A DNA stretch of 64,000 nucleotides from Elymus sibiricus. Its lineage: Eukaryota; Streptophyta; Magnoliopsida; Poales; Poaceae. The notes beneath the pieces are model-generated. The model saw only the letters and a program-made list of their open reading frames with translations, searched no databases and had not been told where the DNA came from. The stretch spans positions 392,851,886 to 392,915,885 of the forward strand of contig CM077666.1 of assembly GCA_039707655.1 (NCBI GenBank), written 5' to 3'. The position numbers and the translations under genes were made by a program. Shown here piece by piece: positions 33,134-44,690 of this stretch; positions within the stretch are counted from its first letter, which is position 1; each line of letters begins with the position of its first letter.

Positions 33134-33245
33134 CCCACGAGGCACCAGGGCGCGCCACCCCCTCCCCCTAGGCGCGCCCTGGTACCTCGTGGGGCCCACA
33201 TGGCTCCGTCCGACGTGATTCCAACGCTGAAAAATCCTATATATT
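33134..33245 (+). promoter_or_regulatory. Promoter hairpin 2 and TATA box, 3' LTR of element A
   Basis: Arms 33134-33156 and 33171-33193, 23 bp with a single mismatch, form the best-preserved copy in the window. TATATAT follows at 33239. This copy arose by the LTR-internal duplication. Confidence 0.85.
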
Positions 33246-34542
33246 CAGGAACCCCCAAAACTTAACCTAGATGAGTTTTTACGCCGCCGCAAGCCTCTGT
33301 ACCTCCATGATCTCATCTACAGCACTTTTCCGGTACCCTGTCGGAGGGGGGAATTATCATCGGAGGCCATCTTCATCATCCCGGCGGTCTCCATGATGAG
33401 GAGGTAGTAGTTCACCCTCGGGGCTGAGGGTTTGTACCAGTAGCTATGTGTTTTATCTCTCTCTCTCTCGTGTTCTTGATTTGGCACGATCTTGATGTAC
33501 CGCGAACTTTGTTAATATAGTTGGATCATATGGTGTTTCTCCCTCTCTATCTTGTTGTGATGAATTGAGTTTTTACCGTTGAGGTTTCACTATTATCGGA
33601 TTGAATATTTTTATGGATTGGAGAACACTTGATGTATGTCTTGCATATAAATACCCGTGGTGACAATGGGGTATTATATTGATTCACTTGTTATATGTTT
33701 TGGCACTCAACTCGCGGATTCCCGAGGTGACATTGGGGTAATCTATGCATAGGGGTTGATGCACGTTTTCGTCCTACTTTCTCCGGTAGAAATCTTGGGG
33801 CACTCTTTGAAGTTCTTTGTGTGGATTGAATATTATGAATCTGAAGTTGTTTGATGCGTATCGTATAATTGACTCATGGATACTTGTGGTGACATTGGAG
33901 TATCTAGGTGACATTAGAGTTGGTTGATGCGTATCATATGGTGTTATTTTAGTATGAACTCTAGGGCTATTTGTGACACCTATAGGAATAGCTCAATAGA
34001 TTGATCAGAACGAATAACTTTGAGGTGGTTTCGTACCCTACAACAATTTCTATCTTATGTTCTCTGCGAATAGGAACTTTGGAGTGATTCTTTGTCGCAC
34101 GTTGAGGGATTGTTATATGATCCAATTATGTTAGCATTGTTGAGAGATTGCACTAGTGAAAGTATGAACCCTAGCCCTTGTTTTCAAGCATTGCAATACT
34201 GTTTTTGCTCACTTTTGTTACTTGCTACCTTTCTGTTTTTTTATTTTCAGATTATAAAAACTTATATCTACTATCCATACTACACTTGTATCACCATCTC
34301 TTCGCCGAATTAGTGCACCTATACAATTTACCATTGTATTTGGTGTGTTGGGGACACAAGAGATTTCTTGTATTTGATTGCAGGGTTGTTTGAGAGAGAC
34401 CATCTTCATCCTGCGCCTCCCACGGATTGATAAACCTTAGGTCATCCACTTGAGGGAAAATTGCTGTTGTCCTACAAAACTCTGCGCTTGGAGGCCCAAC
34501 AGGAGTCTACAAGAATAAAGTTGCGTAGTAGACATCACTAGT

Positions 34543-35340
34543 CCACCTGGATACTCATTTCTTTTCAAGACCTCTCGAGGCGTCGCATTTAGATACCCAT
34601 TTGGCATTTCTTTTCAAGACCTCTCGAGGCGTCGCAGTTAGACACCCGTGTGGCATTTCTTTTCAAGACCTCTTGAGGCGTCGCATTTAGACACCCGTTT
34701 GGCATTTCTCTTGGAATTCATCGGGCGGTCCAACGCCCGATGTCCCATTTTATTTTCTTGGAATCCTCGGGCGGTCCAATGGCCGATGTTCCATATTATA
34801 TTCTTGGTTTATTACTAAAATGGTATATTTATTTATCCACACCGTATTAATATTTATCATGCCATGCTTTAATATCGGTCAGATATGCATATAAAATTAA
34901 TCCATCATGACCATATGCGCTCTACTACATCCCGTATATCTTTTGTTCATGATGTTTGCGAGTACATTCAAACGTACTCACTGGCTTGTCCGTGGCTATT
35001 TAATTGGCCAGGTCAGGATTTCAACGAGGAGTACTTCAACGGCGTCCGTGTGGACTAGGAGCCTAAGATAGCAGCCACGCGAGATAGGAGTTATCCCGGT
35101 CAGCCATTCCTGTGGGATTGGAGCTTCCACCAGAATTGGAGATCCGCTACCCGCTTCCGCCATCCGCTGTTAGAGATCATTGTTGTATCATTAGACCTTT
35201 ATGGTCTTGTATTCAATTCTTGTAATTGCTTGGTAATCTGTATCAAGGATGTGTCCGCCAGTAAAAGTGATCTTGGGGATGGTGACGACACGAGGGGTCA
35301 TTTGCTGGGATATTGTGTCCCGGAAATTCCGGCCCCGACA
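34543..35340 (+). repeat. 5' LTR of element H, piece 3
   Basis: Completes the last 51-bp unit, then carries a second array (CTTTTCAAGACCTCTCGAGG unit of about 50 bp, three copies, about 34561-34710) and a third (GGGCGGTCCAA unit, two copies, about 34710-34806). The LTR ends CCCCGACA at 35340, directly before a primer site. Confidence 0.8.
34958..35013 (+). other. Double-hairpin block, copy in LTR H
   Basis: GAGTAC (34960-34965) with GTACTC (34974-34979), then CTGGC (34981-34985) with GCCAG (35007-35011) across a longer loop. The TTGCAG of the other copies is replaced by GGCCAGGT. Confidence 0.65.
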
Positions 35341-35344
35341 GCCT

Positions 35345-35356
35345 TGGTATCAGAGC
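35345..35356 (+). other. Primer binding site of element H (tRNA-Met type)
   Basis: TGGTATCAGAGC, the exact initiator tRNA-Met complement, 4 bp after the LTR end. It proves that the three H pieces form a 5' LTR. Confidence 0.9.
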
Positions 35357-35880
35357 CAGGCTGACCATTGGCTAATCCTAACTTAGCCTGGTCTCTATCC
35401 CTAGGTTTCCACACCGTCCAAATCTTTCTCTATCCGTAGCCAAGCACATCTCATCCGATAAGCCTGCACAGTGGTCAGCCGACATCTTTTGACAGTCGGT
35501 GCCCAACCTATCAGCCAGTTCATAGGCCGTGTGCCTGTGGCCGACACCTGAGTTGTCCCATCCTCAAGTGTGCGATGGAAGACTCCACTGGCCTATAAAG
35601 GAAGCCTTGCCCCAACCCAGCACATCACAGCCTCACTTTCAGTTCGATATCCAACCACCAAGATGCCTGCCCCCATCATTCGCAATGAGACCACCGCAGC
35701 CGAGCTTGGAGACTTTGTAGTAATCCTCGCCAATCTCACCCGTCGAGCTTTTGGCATAGAAGAGCCCCCAGAGCTATGAGTTGCTGCTGCTGCTATATGA
35801 TGAATTGCTATGAGCTGCTGCTGCTGCTATATGATGAATTGCTATGAGCTGCTGCTGCAATATGATGCTTTCAGGTGGTG
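35357..35880 (+). mobile_element. Start of internal region of element H, truncated
   Basis: A short ORF with ATG at 35663 encodes 38 residues (IIRNETTAAELGDF, NLTRRAFGIEEPPE region) and stops at 35779. It then enters a 34-bp tandem repeat (about 35774-35866, unit rich in GCTGCTGCTGC and ATATGATGAATT). No gag or pol follows, and the sequence changes to unrelated single-copy-like DNA near 35880. The rest of H, including its 3' LTR, is absent, so a deletion or rearrangement is likely here. Confidence 0.5.
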
Positions 35881-37060
35881 GTGCTATATGATAAAACCAG
35901 CCACTTGGACCATGGAATTTTGATAGATAATGATTAATCATATAAATTTAGGCAATTATCCTCTGTTTGGAAGACATTGACCAAAGTAGATTGTGCCAAG
36001 TAGAATGTATCTTTGTATTTGCATTTTGAATAAATAATGATGGTCTGTTTTCCTATCATATTAATTACTGCAATGGGTTCAATTCGTGATGTTTGCAAGT
36101 CAAATTTTTTTTCATATGGGCAGCAAAATGACAAAATATAATGCAATAGACTTTTCACTGATCATACAACAGATAAGCTGAAAAAGCAGGCAATGAAAAG
36201 AACTGGTTGGCTTATTATCTCGAGGTTACATTCACAGGAGCTTATTTTCATAGGATAACTCAAAATAACTGGCCCTAAGAACCCTGGCCAACAGCAATGC
36301 CAAAAAATAACATCACGATGATTGCAATGGAGTGACTTACCATACCACGCTGTATAGGCTCACCGCTGCCCCTCATTTTTTTGCGATGTTCCATGAAAAT
36401 GCACCATACATTTTGTACTAAGAAATCTTGTACTTTTTCATTGCTGCGCCCCATCTGCAAGTTGACACAGCTAATTTGAGACATCTCTACATGATAATAC
36501 ATTGCATATCCCTTGCACATAATTAAACCACCAATTAACAACTGTGTGCGTCGCATAAACTACCCATGACTCTGCGTACTAGACTTGCAGGCACTCTAAG
36601 GGAACCTAATTTAGTGCACTGGCATTCCTTCATGCCACCTACGACATTGTGTAATGTATGATGTCTATATCTCTAATTTAGCAGCCAGTAGTGGTAATCA
36701 TTGGCTACACAAAGGGATTACTGGCAGAAAATCCTAGCAAAGCACGCTGGTAGGCACACAACAATACAAGAGAGAAATACACTTACAAGATCATAGCAAT
36801 GCTTCAGTCCAAGAGTTTGGTTGACCAAGGTGTTAGATCCAGAAGAAACATTGTCCTTGTGGCTCTTGCCAGCTCCATAACATGTAACAGCGACCTGTTA
36901 GTATATTTGAAGTAGATCTGCCAGGTGATGCTGGACGGGTTTAATGGTGACAAGTACCTAGGTCGCGGCGGCTGCTTGGCATCTTGCCAGACGGTGGGAA
37001 CCAGGTTAGAAACATCAAGGGTGATGACACTGCGGTGGCTGTCGGGGTCCAGTAAGGAGA
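35881..37060. other. Unassigned AT-rich sequence
   Basis: Small minus-strand ORFs (for example 36275-36556) resemble no family I know. A donor-like GTAAGT occurs on the minus strand near 36790. With the GC-rich block at 37062-37469 as a first exon, a decayed minus-strand gene is possible but unproven. Confidence 0.3.
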
Positions 37061-37061
37061 T

Positions 37062-37469
37062 CTAGGACCGTGGACAAGGGCGTCGGTGAAGCTGCTCCGG
37101 TGGTAGGGTTGAGGATGGTGTCGACGATGCGGATCTGCGGCCATGGACAAGGGCGTCGGTGAAGCTGCTCCGGTGGTAGGGTTGAGGATGGTGTCGAGGA
37201 TGCGTATCTGCGGCCATGGATGAGGGCATCGGGAAGCTGCTCCAGTAGGGTGGACGATCGTGTGGATGATGCGGAGCTGAGGCCGTGGATTTGGGCGTCG
37301 GCGAAGCGGTTCCGTTTGGGTTGAGGATGGTGTCGGCGAAGCGGCTCCGGTAGGGTTGAGGACGGTGTCGACTAAGCGAATCTGAGGCCGTCGACGGGGG
37401 CGTCGGTGAGGTGGCTCCGGGGGTGTGGACGAAGCAGCTCCGGTGCGGTGTAGGAAGGAGCCGCAGCAA
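37062..37469 (-). other. GC-rich block with about five 72-bp repeats
   Basis: Units of about 70-75 bp share GGCGTCGGTGAAGCTGCTCC and GGTTGAGGATGGTGTCG; the two units at 37072-37215 are nearly identical and the others are diverged. The minus strand is open for 135 codons from ATG at 37469, giving a Ser/Pro/His/Thr-rich low-complexity product. Because the unit is near a multiple of three, the open frame may be a repeat effect. Possible first exon of a dead gene. Confidence 0.35.
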
Positions 37470-38250
37470 ACGCTCAGCCTATGTATTTTAGAAGTATAGG
37501 CGGGAGATTTTAGAAGTATAGGCGGGAGATTTTGCCGCCCGCCGGATCGTTCGTATCCAGTTTCAACTAATTTTGGACAGTGCTAGCGGGAAGCCGGTGA
37601 TGCGCGACTGTGTAGACGGCGCACACGTCAGCAATAATCCAGATGATGCACCGATAAAACTTGTTACGATCACACGGGCGCGGCCGATCATACGGGTGTA
37701 ACTGAGGCGCGTTCATAAATAAGGGAGCAAACCCTCAGCCTATGTATTTCTCGTGTAAATATGTAATTTTGTGCCATTGGTTTTTTATTTTAAACACAAT
37801 GCATTGACGTGTTAATTTCAATTTATGTACAGTAACAAATGGATAATATAGATGCGCAAAAGAAATGGATATTATAGTCCGCTACTTAAAAGTGTTACCT
37901 CATATGATTACATGGCATCCATTTCATAAATTGCAGTACCCGTTGAATTCATATATGAATATTATGTATATTGCTTCATAATAGAACCTTAATTCATCCA
38001 AAACTAATGAATTTGAATGCAATACTAACAATGGTGCATGTACATGATAACTACTGTGGTTGTTTGAAGAAATATCACTATAACTTTGGCATGCACGATT
38101 GAAAAATGCTATTTGAAAAAACAGAGTATAACTTATGCGATATGTGATTGTCCAATCTTTATAGCGTTGAATCGATATTGTATCTTCGGCCACGATACAA
38201 AGTAGATATTGATTATGTTCAAGCGAGGCACGTCCTCGACCGTTAGATAG
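37470..38250. other. No gene seen
   Basis: Contains two copies of a TTTTAGAAGTATAGGCGGGA unit (about 37485-37530) and a string CTCAGCCTATGTATTT that recurs 260 bp later (37474 and 37731). Otherwise AT-rich and unremarkable. Confidence 0.4.
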
Positions 38251-38394
38251 TGATACGTGAATGAATTGTGTAATCTCTCTCACACACATACAAATCTCCC
38301 TTCTCCGTGGGCATCTCAATCACACACGCGCGCTCCGTCTATTTCTCTCCCTCCGTCAAGGTTAGAAATCGTCTTTCTACCTCGTCCTACAAGT

Positions 38395-38611
38395 CTCTCA
38401 CACAAAAACACACACTCTCTCTCTCTCTCTCTGTCGAACACCCCCACCCCTTTAATTCCGCCCACCCACCGCCACTCATGTCTCAAAGTATAACTACGTC
38501 TCGCACACATATCCCTAATTAAGGTTAACTTGAGTCCCCGGAACCATATGAATCCATACAATGGGATTCGAGTTGAGCACCTTTTGTCTTGAGATTTCGA
38601 GAAGAGTTCGC

Positions 38612-38669
<58 letters not shown>

Positions 38670-39145
38670 TGTTTCTCTCTTCATTTATTTCGGGCATTTG
38701 CATGCACACACGCTAGTTTATCTCCCTGATGTTTTAGGCATGCCTCGCACACATGTTATCTACCTATCCCCTAATATAGGTCTGTAACACACAAACTCTC
38801 TCTCTCTCTCTCTCTAAGTGTCTCTGGCACCCTCCCCCCTCCCAACACTGGCAGGACCAGGGTGACACCTCGATCTTGATCTTAATCTATCTACTGGCTT
38901 CTCTCTCAGACACACACACACACACACTCGCTAGTTGTGTCTCTGTGCCTAGCACACGCACACTCTTGATACGCCTTTCTCTCGCTCTCTCCCGCCCCCG
39001 CCCCTCCCAACAAAGACAGGAGCAGGGTGATACCTCGATCTTGATCTTAATCTATCTATTGGCTTCTCTCTCAAACAAACACACTCTTGCTAGTTGTGTC
39101 TCTGTGCCTCGCACACACACTCTTGATACATCTTTCTCTCCGTAG
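38395..39145. repeat. CT/CA microsatellites and a 167-bp tandem duplication
   Basis: A compound (CT)n(CA)n tract lies at about 38607-38668, with shorter CT tracts near 38415 and 38795. About 38851-39018 and 39019-39145 are two copies of a unit containing CCTCGATCTTGATCTTAATC and CTAGTTGTGTCTCTGTGCCT. ORFs here are low-complexity artefacts. Confidence 0.9.
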
Positions 39146-39485
39146 CCCCTTTAGATATGTAGATTTCTCGGTGGTCGTTGATGGTGCGGCCGGAGTCACG
39201 CGTGCAGAGGTGCAATGACGATGACGCCAAATTGCAGCCACGATGATGCTTTTCTCTTCAACAACATGTGTGCGTTCTTGTGTGTGTAGCCAGCTCGCCC
39301 ATTGTGCCTTGTTTTTACGGGCCTCATGTGATGGTTTTCGCCTGGTTTTCTATTAATTAACCGGGCAACTCTTTTCTTTGTTATTAATGAATGCGAGATC
39401 CTTCGGGGCAGACATAAAATATATCACTTTAAACAAATTATCACAGTAACTATATAAAAAGACAGACATCTCTTGCTTGTTCGAG
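39146..39485. other. No gene seen
   Basis: Mixed-composition intergenic DNA without repeats or ORFs that I can assign. Confidence 0.4.
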
Positions 39486-39570
39486 GAAGAACATCAGGTG
39501 GAGTGGTTAGCGCCTGATGTTCAAAACGAGTTGATCTGAGTTCGAATCCTGTCAGAAACTTTAGTTTCTT
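39486..39570 (+). other. tRNA-like / SINE-like Pol III promoter
   Basis: GGTGGAGTGGTTAGCG (box A-like) and GAGTTCGAATCC (box B-like, 39539-39550) are about 40 bp apart, as in tRNA-derived SINEs. No full tRNA cloverleaf can be folded. Instead GAACATCAGG (39490-39499) pairs perfectly with CCTGATGTTC (39514-39523) around box A. Probably a SINE head or tRNA pseudogene; its 3' end is unclear. Confidence 0.4.
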
Positions 39571-39844
39571 ATATGTTTTTATATATACTTCTTTTCTCTA
39601 CCTTACTGACAGTGGAACCCACAGATAAAACAAGAGCGGGCACCTTGCAACATAGGCGGATTTAACAGAGAGTACTTAGAATACAAGTTTATTTTTTTAA
39701 GGATTGATTTGTTTCATTTTTTAACTTTTTGTACGAATCTGTACCCACCGTGCAAGTTCATGTACTGTACATGCAATTAACCTTTTGTTTTCAGAATCAT
39801 ACATGCAATTAACTAACAGGGATTTGATGTGACTATAATTTCCA

Positions 39845-40830
39845 GCATAAGGGCATCTCCAACGGCAACTAGCAAATTTTCTCCCGCATCCGTTCGCGAA
39901 CACGACGACATCCAACGCTAGACGCATACATTTCGACAACAACTCGAACCAGCCGGACAAAATTCGTGGAAACACGGCGGGATTTCATATAAACATGACA
40001 TATTTCATATAAAAATGCCGGATTTTCATATAAACATGATGGATTTCATTACATTTACATGAACTAAGCAGTGCTAGTCCGGCTCTGGATCTATAATTAA
40101 AACCTAATCTAAATGGTCGCCCGCGGATCCCTTTGTCTTCCTCATGTCCGGCAGCCCGACCAAGACACTTGCGGGGTCGACGAAGGTCCACGCAGTAGAA
40201 GAACCGGCAAGACACCGGCTGCGAACACCGTCGTCGCCTTGACGGTGGCCTTCATGGGACCCAAGCGGCGGCGGCCTCCCGTGTTCTACTTCTCCTCGAT
40301 GATGGCGGCGGACGCGGACGCACTGGCCACCAACTCGTCGTTCTCCGCGCACCCGGCTTCTGTCTCTGCCTGCATGGCACGGCCGCAGGCATGGGAGGCA
40401 TAGCCACAGGCACGGGAGGCATGGCCACAGGCACGAGAGGTGCGGTTGCAGACATGGGAGCAATGACGCCCGTGCCGGCGTGGAGCAACTCGCCACTCCT
40501 CATCGAGCTGGCCTGGAGCGGCGATTTGCTGAACCACGCGCTGGCTTGGGGCGGCAGCTGGCTCCGTCGGGCTAGGCGAGGGAGGTGGAGTAGTGAGCTG
40601 CCTCGCTCGTATCCGGCGAGCTCGGCGGGCCACCCAGCCGGCTTGTATGCCGGAGAACTTCTCCTCGGAAGGCATCGGAAGAGTGGAGAAAATGTTGAAG
40701 GAGGAGATGGGGGAGCGGCGGAGGGGTGCGATTCTTGCCCGTCGTCTGGCCTCAGTTAAAATAGAGGGCGGACGGGTGGAGCTCGGCCAGCGTTGCATTT
40801 AATGCCGGCCCGCTCATGTGGTTGGAGTAG
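39845..40830 (-). mobile_element. Possible non-autonomous DNA transposon with low-complexity ORF
   Basis: Starts near a GGGCATCTCCAACG string (about 39850), a terminal motif I associate with abundant non-autonomous grass DNA transposons. It then carries tandem TTTCATATAAACATG strings (39982-40045) and a GC-rich block with a minus-strand ORF (40286-40798, 170 codons, Arg/Ala/Pro-rich, imperfect RACGHAS repeats). No transposase domain and no matching right terminus were found, so the boundary is uncertain. Confidence 0.3.
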
Positions 40831-41140
40831 GTTTCTAGGCTTCCACGCGGGTTTAATGGAGGCGTTTGAATGCGGCGAGGAGGCTTGTTCAGCCTGGCAT
40901 GCAGCGGGTGGCGCACTCGGGAGTAGTACTTTTTTTTTGAGAAACGGAGGATAAACTAGTAAACCAGGACAGTTCCCGATACGGTTTGAATGCAGACGAG
41001 GGAGAGGGTAGCGGTTCCCTAAACGTTGAATGGCCAATGAAAATGATGCATCCTCCTTCAATTAGAATGCTGAGGGAAGTAATTAATGGGAGAAGTGGTA
41101 AGGAGGCAGCACGATGTGAATGTGATGCAGTTTGCACTCA

Positions 41141-41148
41141 TATAAAGG
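41141..41148 (+). promoter_or_regulatory. TATA box of the gene at 41249
   Basis: TATAAAGG about 108 bp before the ATG, in a region that changes to gene-like composition. It is the only gene in the central block with a convincing core promoter. Confidence 0.55.
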
Positions 41149-41248
41149 CGCCCCTCCACTCCAATGCATCTACCATATCGTACGCACCTACACTAAGCGC
41201 AACAGTGCACACTCCAATTCCCATACCAAGTGACCAGAAGCCAAACCC

Positions 41249-41818
41249 ATGGCAGCGATGCACACGAGCGGCCTGCGGCTATGCCAGATGATCCGAGACG
41301 CTGGCCTGCTGCACGGCACCGTGGATCGTCTCGCGCCGGTGCTTTGGACTGGCTGGTTAATAGCCCGCTTCGACGCTAGCTATGACTCTCAGTTGGACAA
41401 GATGATCGTCGACACCATCAACAAGTTCACCGTCGTCAAGAAGCTCGCGGACGACATCGCCGTACTCCTCCAGCCCACGCGCCCAGGCTCCTCGTTGCCT
41501 GCAACCCTAATCGGCCTCCATGTTGAGAACCTCTTTCAAGCACTGGTGGCCCTGCGACTGCCCGCCGACGCGATGAAGAATGTCCACCTCGAGGTCGCGC
41601 TCCCCGCAAGGCACCTTGCCCTGCAAGCATTCATCGACCTACACATCCACATGTACGATCAAGTCATGCACATAGGCCTCTACAAGGCCAGTGAGGATGC
41701 TACGACGTTGGCCTTCCTCAACTGACTGGAAGCCTTGGACGCCTTTGTTCAGAAGCACCTTGACCTCACCACAAAAGTCGCTGCTCCTCAGCCGCCGGTC
41801 GGTGGCCCAGTGCACTGA
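41249..41818 (+). pseudogene. Single-exon gene of unknown function with premature stop
   Basis: ATG at 41249 follows a TATA box. The frame encodes 158 residues and stops at TGA (41723-41725). The same frame then continues with coding-like sequence (LEALDAFVQKHLDL region) to a second TGA at 41816-41818, giving 189 codons in all. The product looks like a mostly helical soluble protein with no motif I recognise, and no signal peptide is evident. Codon use is typical of grass GC-rich genes. GATAAAG near 41934 may be a poly(A) signal. Either a recently inactivated gene or an allele encoding a shortened protein. Confidence 0.6.
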
Positions 41819-41984
41819 GTCGAGGAGGAGGAGGTCGTTGATGGATGCATCTTCTTCTTGCCTCCTGTAACCACCACTACGACTGCGTCATCGTGGCCTT
41901 AATTCTTATTGTATCGTATTCTCATTCCAGTCGATAAAGACATGTTTGATCCCTTTGCTCACATTTGGCGTCAATTATATGCAT

Positions 41985-42590
41985 CGTAGTACCTCCGTCC
42001 GGGTCCACCGGTCAACGCACATTGGCTAGGCATATAGTATCACTAACATGTGGGGCCGCATGTGAGGAAACCGACGATGTGCCAAACTGGCTAACTCCCC
42101 TGCTTACCGCGCGGGAAAAGCCCCACCCTAGCGTTTTCAATCGTCATTTCTATCTATCGATCGCGCCAAGGAGGAGAACCAAATGTTACAATTTATATTT
42201 CAAAAAATAATAATGTTATAATTTATACTCCATCTGTTTCTTTTTAGTCAGCATATAAAGTTTGGTCAAAGTCAAGCTTTGTAAAGTTTGACTAACTTTA
42301 TATTAAAAAATATCAACATTCACAATGTGAAATCAATATGATCAGATGCACCATGAAATGTATTTTCATAGTACTATATAGTTTTAAAATGAAAAGCCTG
42401 TCGCGTTCGAGTCGCATGCCCACACGGTCGGGACTCGGGAGTACTCCACGGTTGGTCCGGCACACCGCATAGCTAGGGAAGGCGTGTTTCCTAGCATTTT
42501 TACTGTCATGTGGGACCACAGTTGAGCAAACCGACTATCGGCAAACCCCCACCCCTCCTGCCGCGCGTCGGCTGAGTTTGAATTGGAAGA
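41985..42590. repeat. Diverged repeat pair and a partial Stowaway-like MITE
   Basis: About 42030-42115 and 42500-42570 are weakly similar (CATGTGGG..C, AACCGAC, CCGCGCG). Between them, 42226-42390 begins TACTCCATCTGTTTCTTTTT and contains GTTTGGTCAAAGTCAAGC, the left end of a Thalos-like Stowaway MITE. Its right end is missing. Confidence 0.5.
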
Positions 42591-43100
42591 AAGAAGCGAG
42601 GAGGGGAAGGGCGCTGTAGCATGGATGCCAAGAAATTTGGTGTCAGATGGGAGCCGTGTCGATAGAGTAGGAGCACTCCGTACTAGTTTGTACTAGTACA
42701 ACTGTACAACTACTACTGTAGAAACTTATACTAGTACTCTCGTACGTGCACGGCACAGCTTCATAGGAACAAAAAAATTGGGGGAAGATATTGTTTCGGG
42801 TGATTTCTCTCTTTTCTCAGTCAATGTACTATTACGAATAATATGATGTGGGGGGCACGCATGAAGCCACGTGGCACATCTGGAAGTCTTGTTGCGAGCT
42901 TCTTGTGTGGATTGATCACACTGTTGCACTGCTGGTTCGAGAAGAATGTGTCTGGGTACAATTAGGTTATGGTAGATCCGAATCCCAGCCACCTGGACCA
43001 TTGGATCAACATCAATCAACGGTTTATATCGTATACGTGCAAATGCACGCGTTGACTACATAAAAATAATGAATATATAATATATAATACATAATACGGC
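42591..43100. other. No gene seen
   Basis: Intergenic sequence. The ORFs on both strands at 42726-43063 have no domain. Confidence 0.4.
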
Positions 43101-43104
43101 ATAT

Positions 43105-43334
43105 TAGGTTTCTCTAAAGTCAAATTTGTATACTTTCAGCAAGTTTGTAGAAAAATATATTAACATATACACAACCAAATATATATCATTTGATTCATTG
43201 TTGCATATATTTTCACATCATGTAAATTTGTTACTGTAAATGTTCACATTGTTTTCTACAAACTTGGTTAAGGTTTATAAAGTTTGACTACAGTCAAAGC
43301 TATATGCGGAGTAAATAATAACGGAAGGAGTAGT
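43105..43334. mobile_element. Stowaway-like MITE, 5'-trimmed
   Basis: Two GTTTGACT/AAGTCAAA arms face each other around an AT-rich centre, and the right end reads AACGGAAGGAGTA, the usual terminus of Thalos-type Stowaway elements. The left terminus is degraded. It is followed by a TATAGATA-rich microsatellite to about 43400. Confidence 0.55.
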
Positions 43335-43400
43335 ATAGATATAGATATAGAAATAAAAAAATATAGTACTATAGTTTATATATATAGATATATAGCTACC

Positions 43401-43845
43401 TTTTTTCTATATTAAAACTCGCGTTTTTGTTTAGACATTGTTTATCTTCGCTACAATTTGCATCTACGAGATGTCTATGACTAATGCCTTGTTCAGATCG
43501 TCTATTAGGAACCCCACCATTATCCTTGATTAATTCATATTAGAAATTTAGATTGCATTATCTTAGTTCTTGTCGGTTCTTCGGTTGCTTGCTGGAACTC
43601 GATCTCGTTATTCATGTTGATCGTGCTTACGGCAATATCAGTGACCATGGGAGATTGGTTTAATTACCGATTGTCGATTCGTATCATCGCGTATGATGTA
43701 GTTGGATCTTCAACGTCAAAATCCACCAAACCAATAGTTATGCCCCTCTCATCGAATGATTGGGCTGCCATCACATGGCTACCAGCTAGACAATTCCTTT
43801 TGTGAAACATACACATGAACACCTATCTCAGTATCTAGGTCCACG

Positions 43846-43850
<5 letters not shown>
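43401..43850. other. No gene seen
   Basis: The small plus-strand ORF at 43614-43805 shows no recognisable domain. Confidence 0.4.
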
Positions 43851-43890
<40 letters not shown>

Positions 43891-44690
43891 ACACACACAC
43901 CTCTCCACACGATCCATGTCTATTGGTCTCTCTCCCATCCCATCAAAAAATAGGCACACCGCCATTCTCTCCTTCTCTCGGCCCCTATCTATGTAATTAG
44001 GTCTCCGTGTGACACACAAGCAATGCTCTCTATCTCTACTCTCTCTCCCACACATTACCTTACCCCTCCCCCCTCCCGGTGAGCTATGTTGACGACCTCT
44101 ATCTAGCTCTCACACATGAAAACAGATGATGTTTGTGTGTCCTTCATTGCACACACACTATCGCTCGCCCAATATCCCCGCCCTTGTAACCTTGTAGATC
44201 CCCTCTATGTTTATATCCTATAACAGGTTGACGTTACACGCACCCCCCTCACTCTCTCTTTCTCTCACGCACACGCACACACCCTCTTCCTCCCTTTCGG
44301 ACACCCCCTCTCTCCGACACACACACACAGTCTTTCAAACATGCATATGCCCCCCTCTCTCTCTTGCGCTCATGCACACGCACACATGCACCCACTTCCT
44401 CCCTTTCGGGCACTCCTCTCTCTGTGACACACTCATAGTCTTTCAAACACGCATATGCCCCCTCTCTCTCTTTCTCTCACGCACACGCACACACCCTCTT
44501 CCCCCCTCTGGGACACTCCTCTCTCTCCGGCAAACACACACACACACATCAGTCTTTCGAACACGCATATGCCCCCCCTCTTTCTCTCACGCACACGCAC
44601 ACACCCTCTTCCTCCCTTTCGGACACTCCTCTCTTTCTCACACACACACGGTCTTTCGAACACGCATATGCCCCTCTCTCTTTAGGTCTC
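43851..44690. repeat. CT microsatellite and a minisatellite of about 100-117 bp
   Basis: A (CT)n tract at 43851-43888 is followed at about 44240-44690 by four to five copies of a unit containing CTCTCACGCACACGCACACA, CCTCCCTTTCGG and GCATATGCCCC (this last string at about 44343, 44449, 44566 and 44665). The ORFs here are translations of the repeat. Confidence 0.9.

Larger units (their letters stand above)
27073..34537 (+). mobile_element. Element A: non-autonomous Athila-like retrotransposon, complete
   Basis: Two LTRs (27073-28748 and 32627-34537), perfect 5-bp target-site duplication CTAGT (27068-27072 and 34538-34542), tRNA-Asp-type primer site and polypurine tract. The 3.9 kb internal region has one 241-codon ORF and no gag, protease, RT or integrase. 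It must depend on proteins from another element. LTR G at 6540-11220 is of the same family. Confidence 0.95.
32627..34537 (+). repeat. 3' LTR of element A, 1.91 kb, with internal duplication
   Basis: Same termini as the 5' LTR but 235 bp longer. A unit of about 236 bp around the promoter is present twice (about 32880-33115 and 33116-33350), duplicating hairpin, TATA box and leader start. Confidence 0.9.

Noticed and set aside
39486..39570. A functional tRNA gene
   Set aside because: Box A and box B-like strings are present, but no acceptor, D or anticodon stems of a proper cloverleaf can be formed.
38607..44690. Regular repeats considered as a CRISPR-like array
   Set aside because: Units are contiguous tandem minisatellites or microsatellites without unique spacers, in a plant genome with no cas genes.
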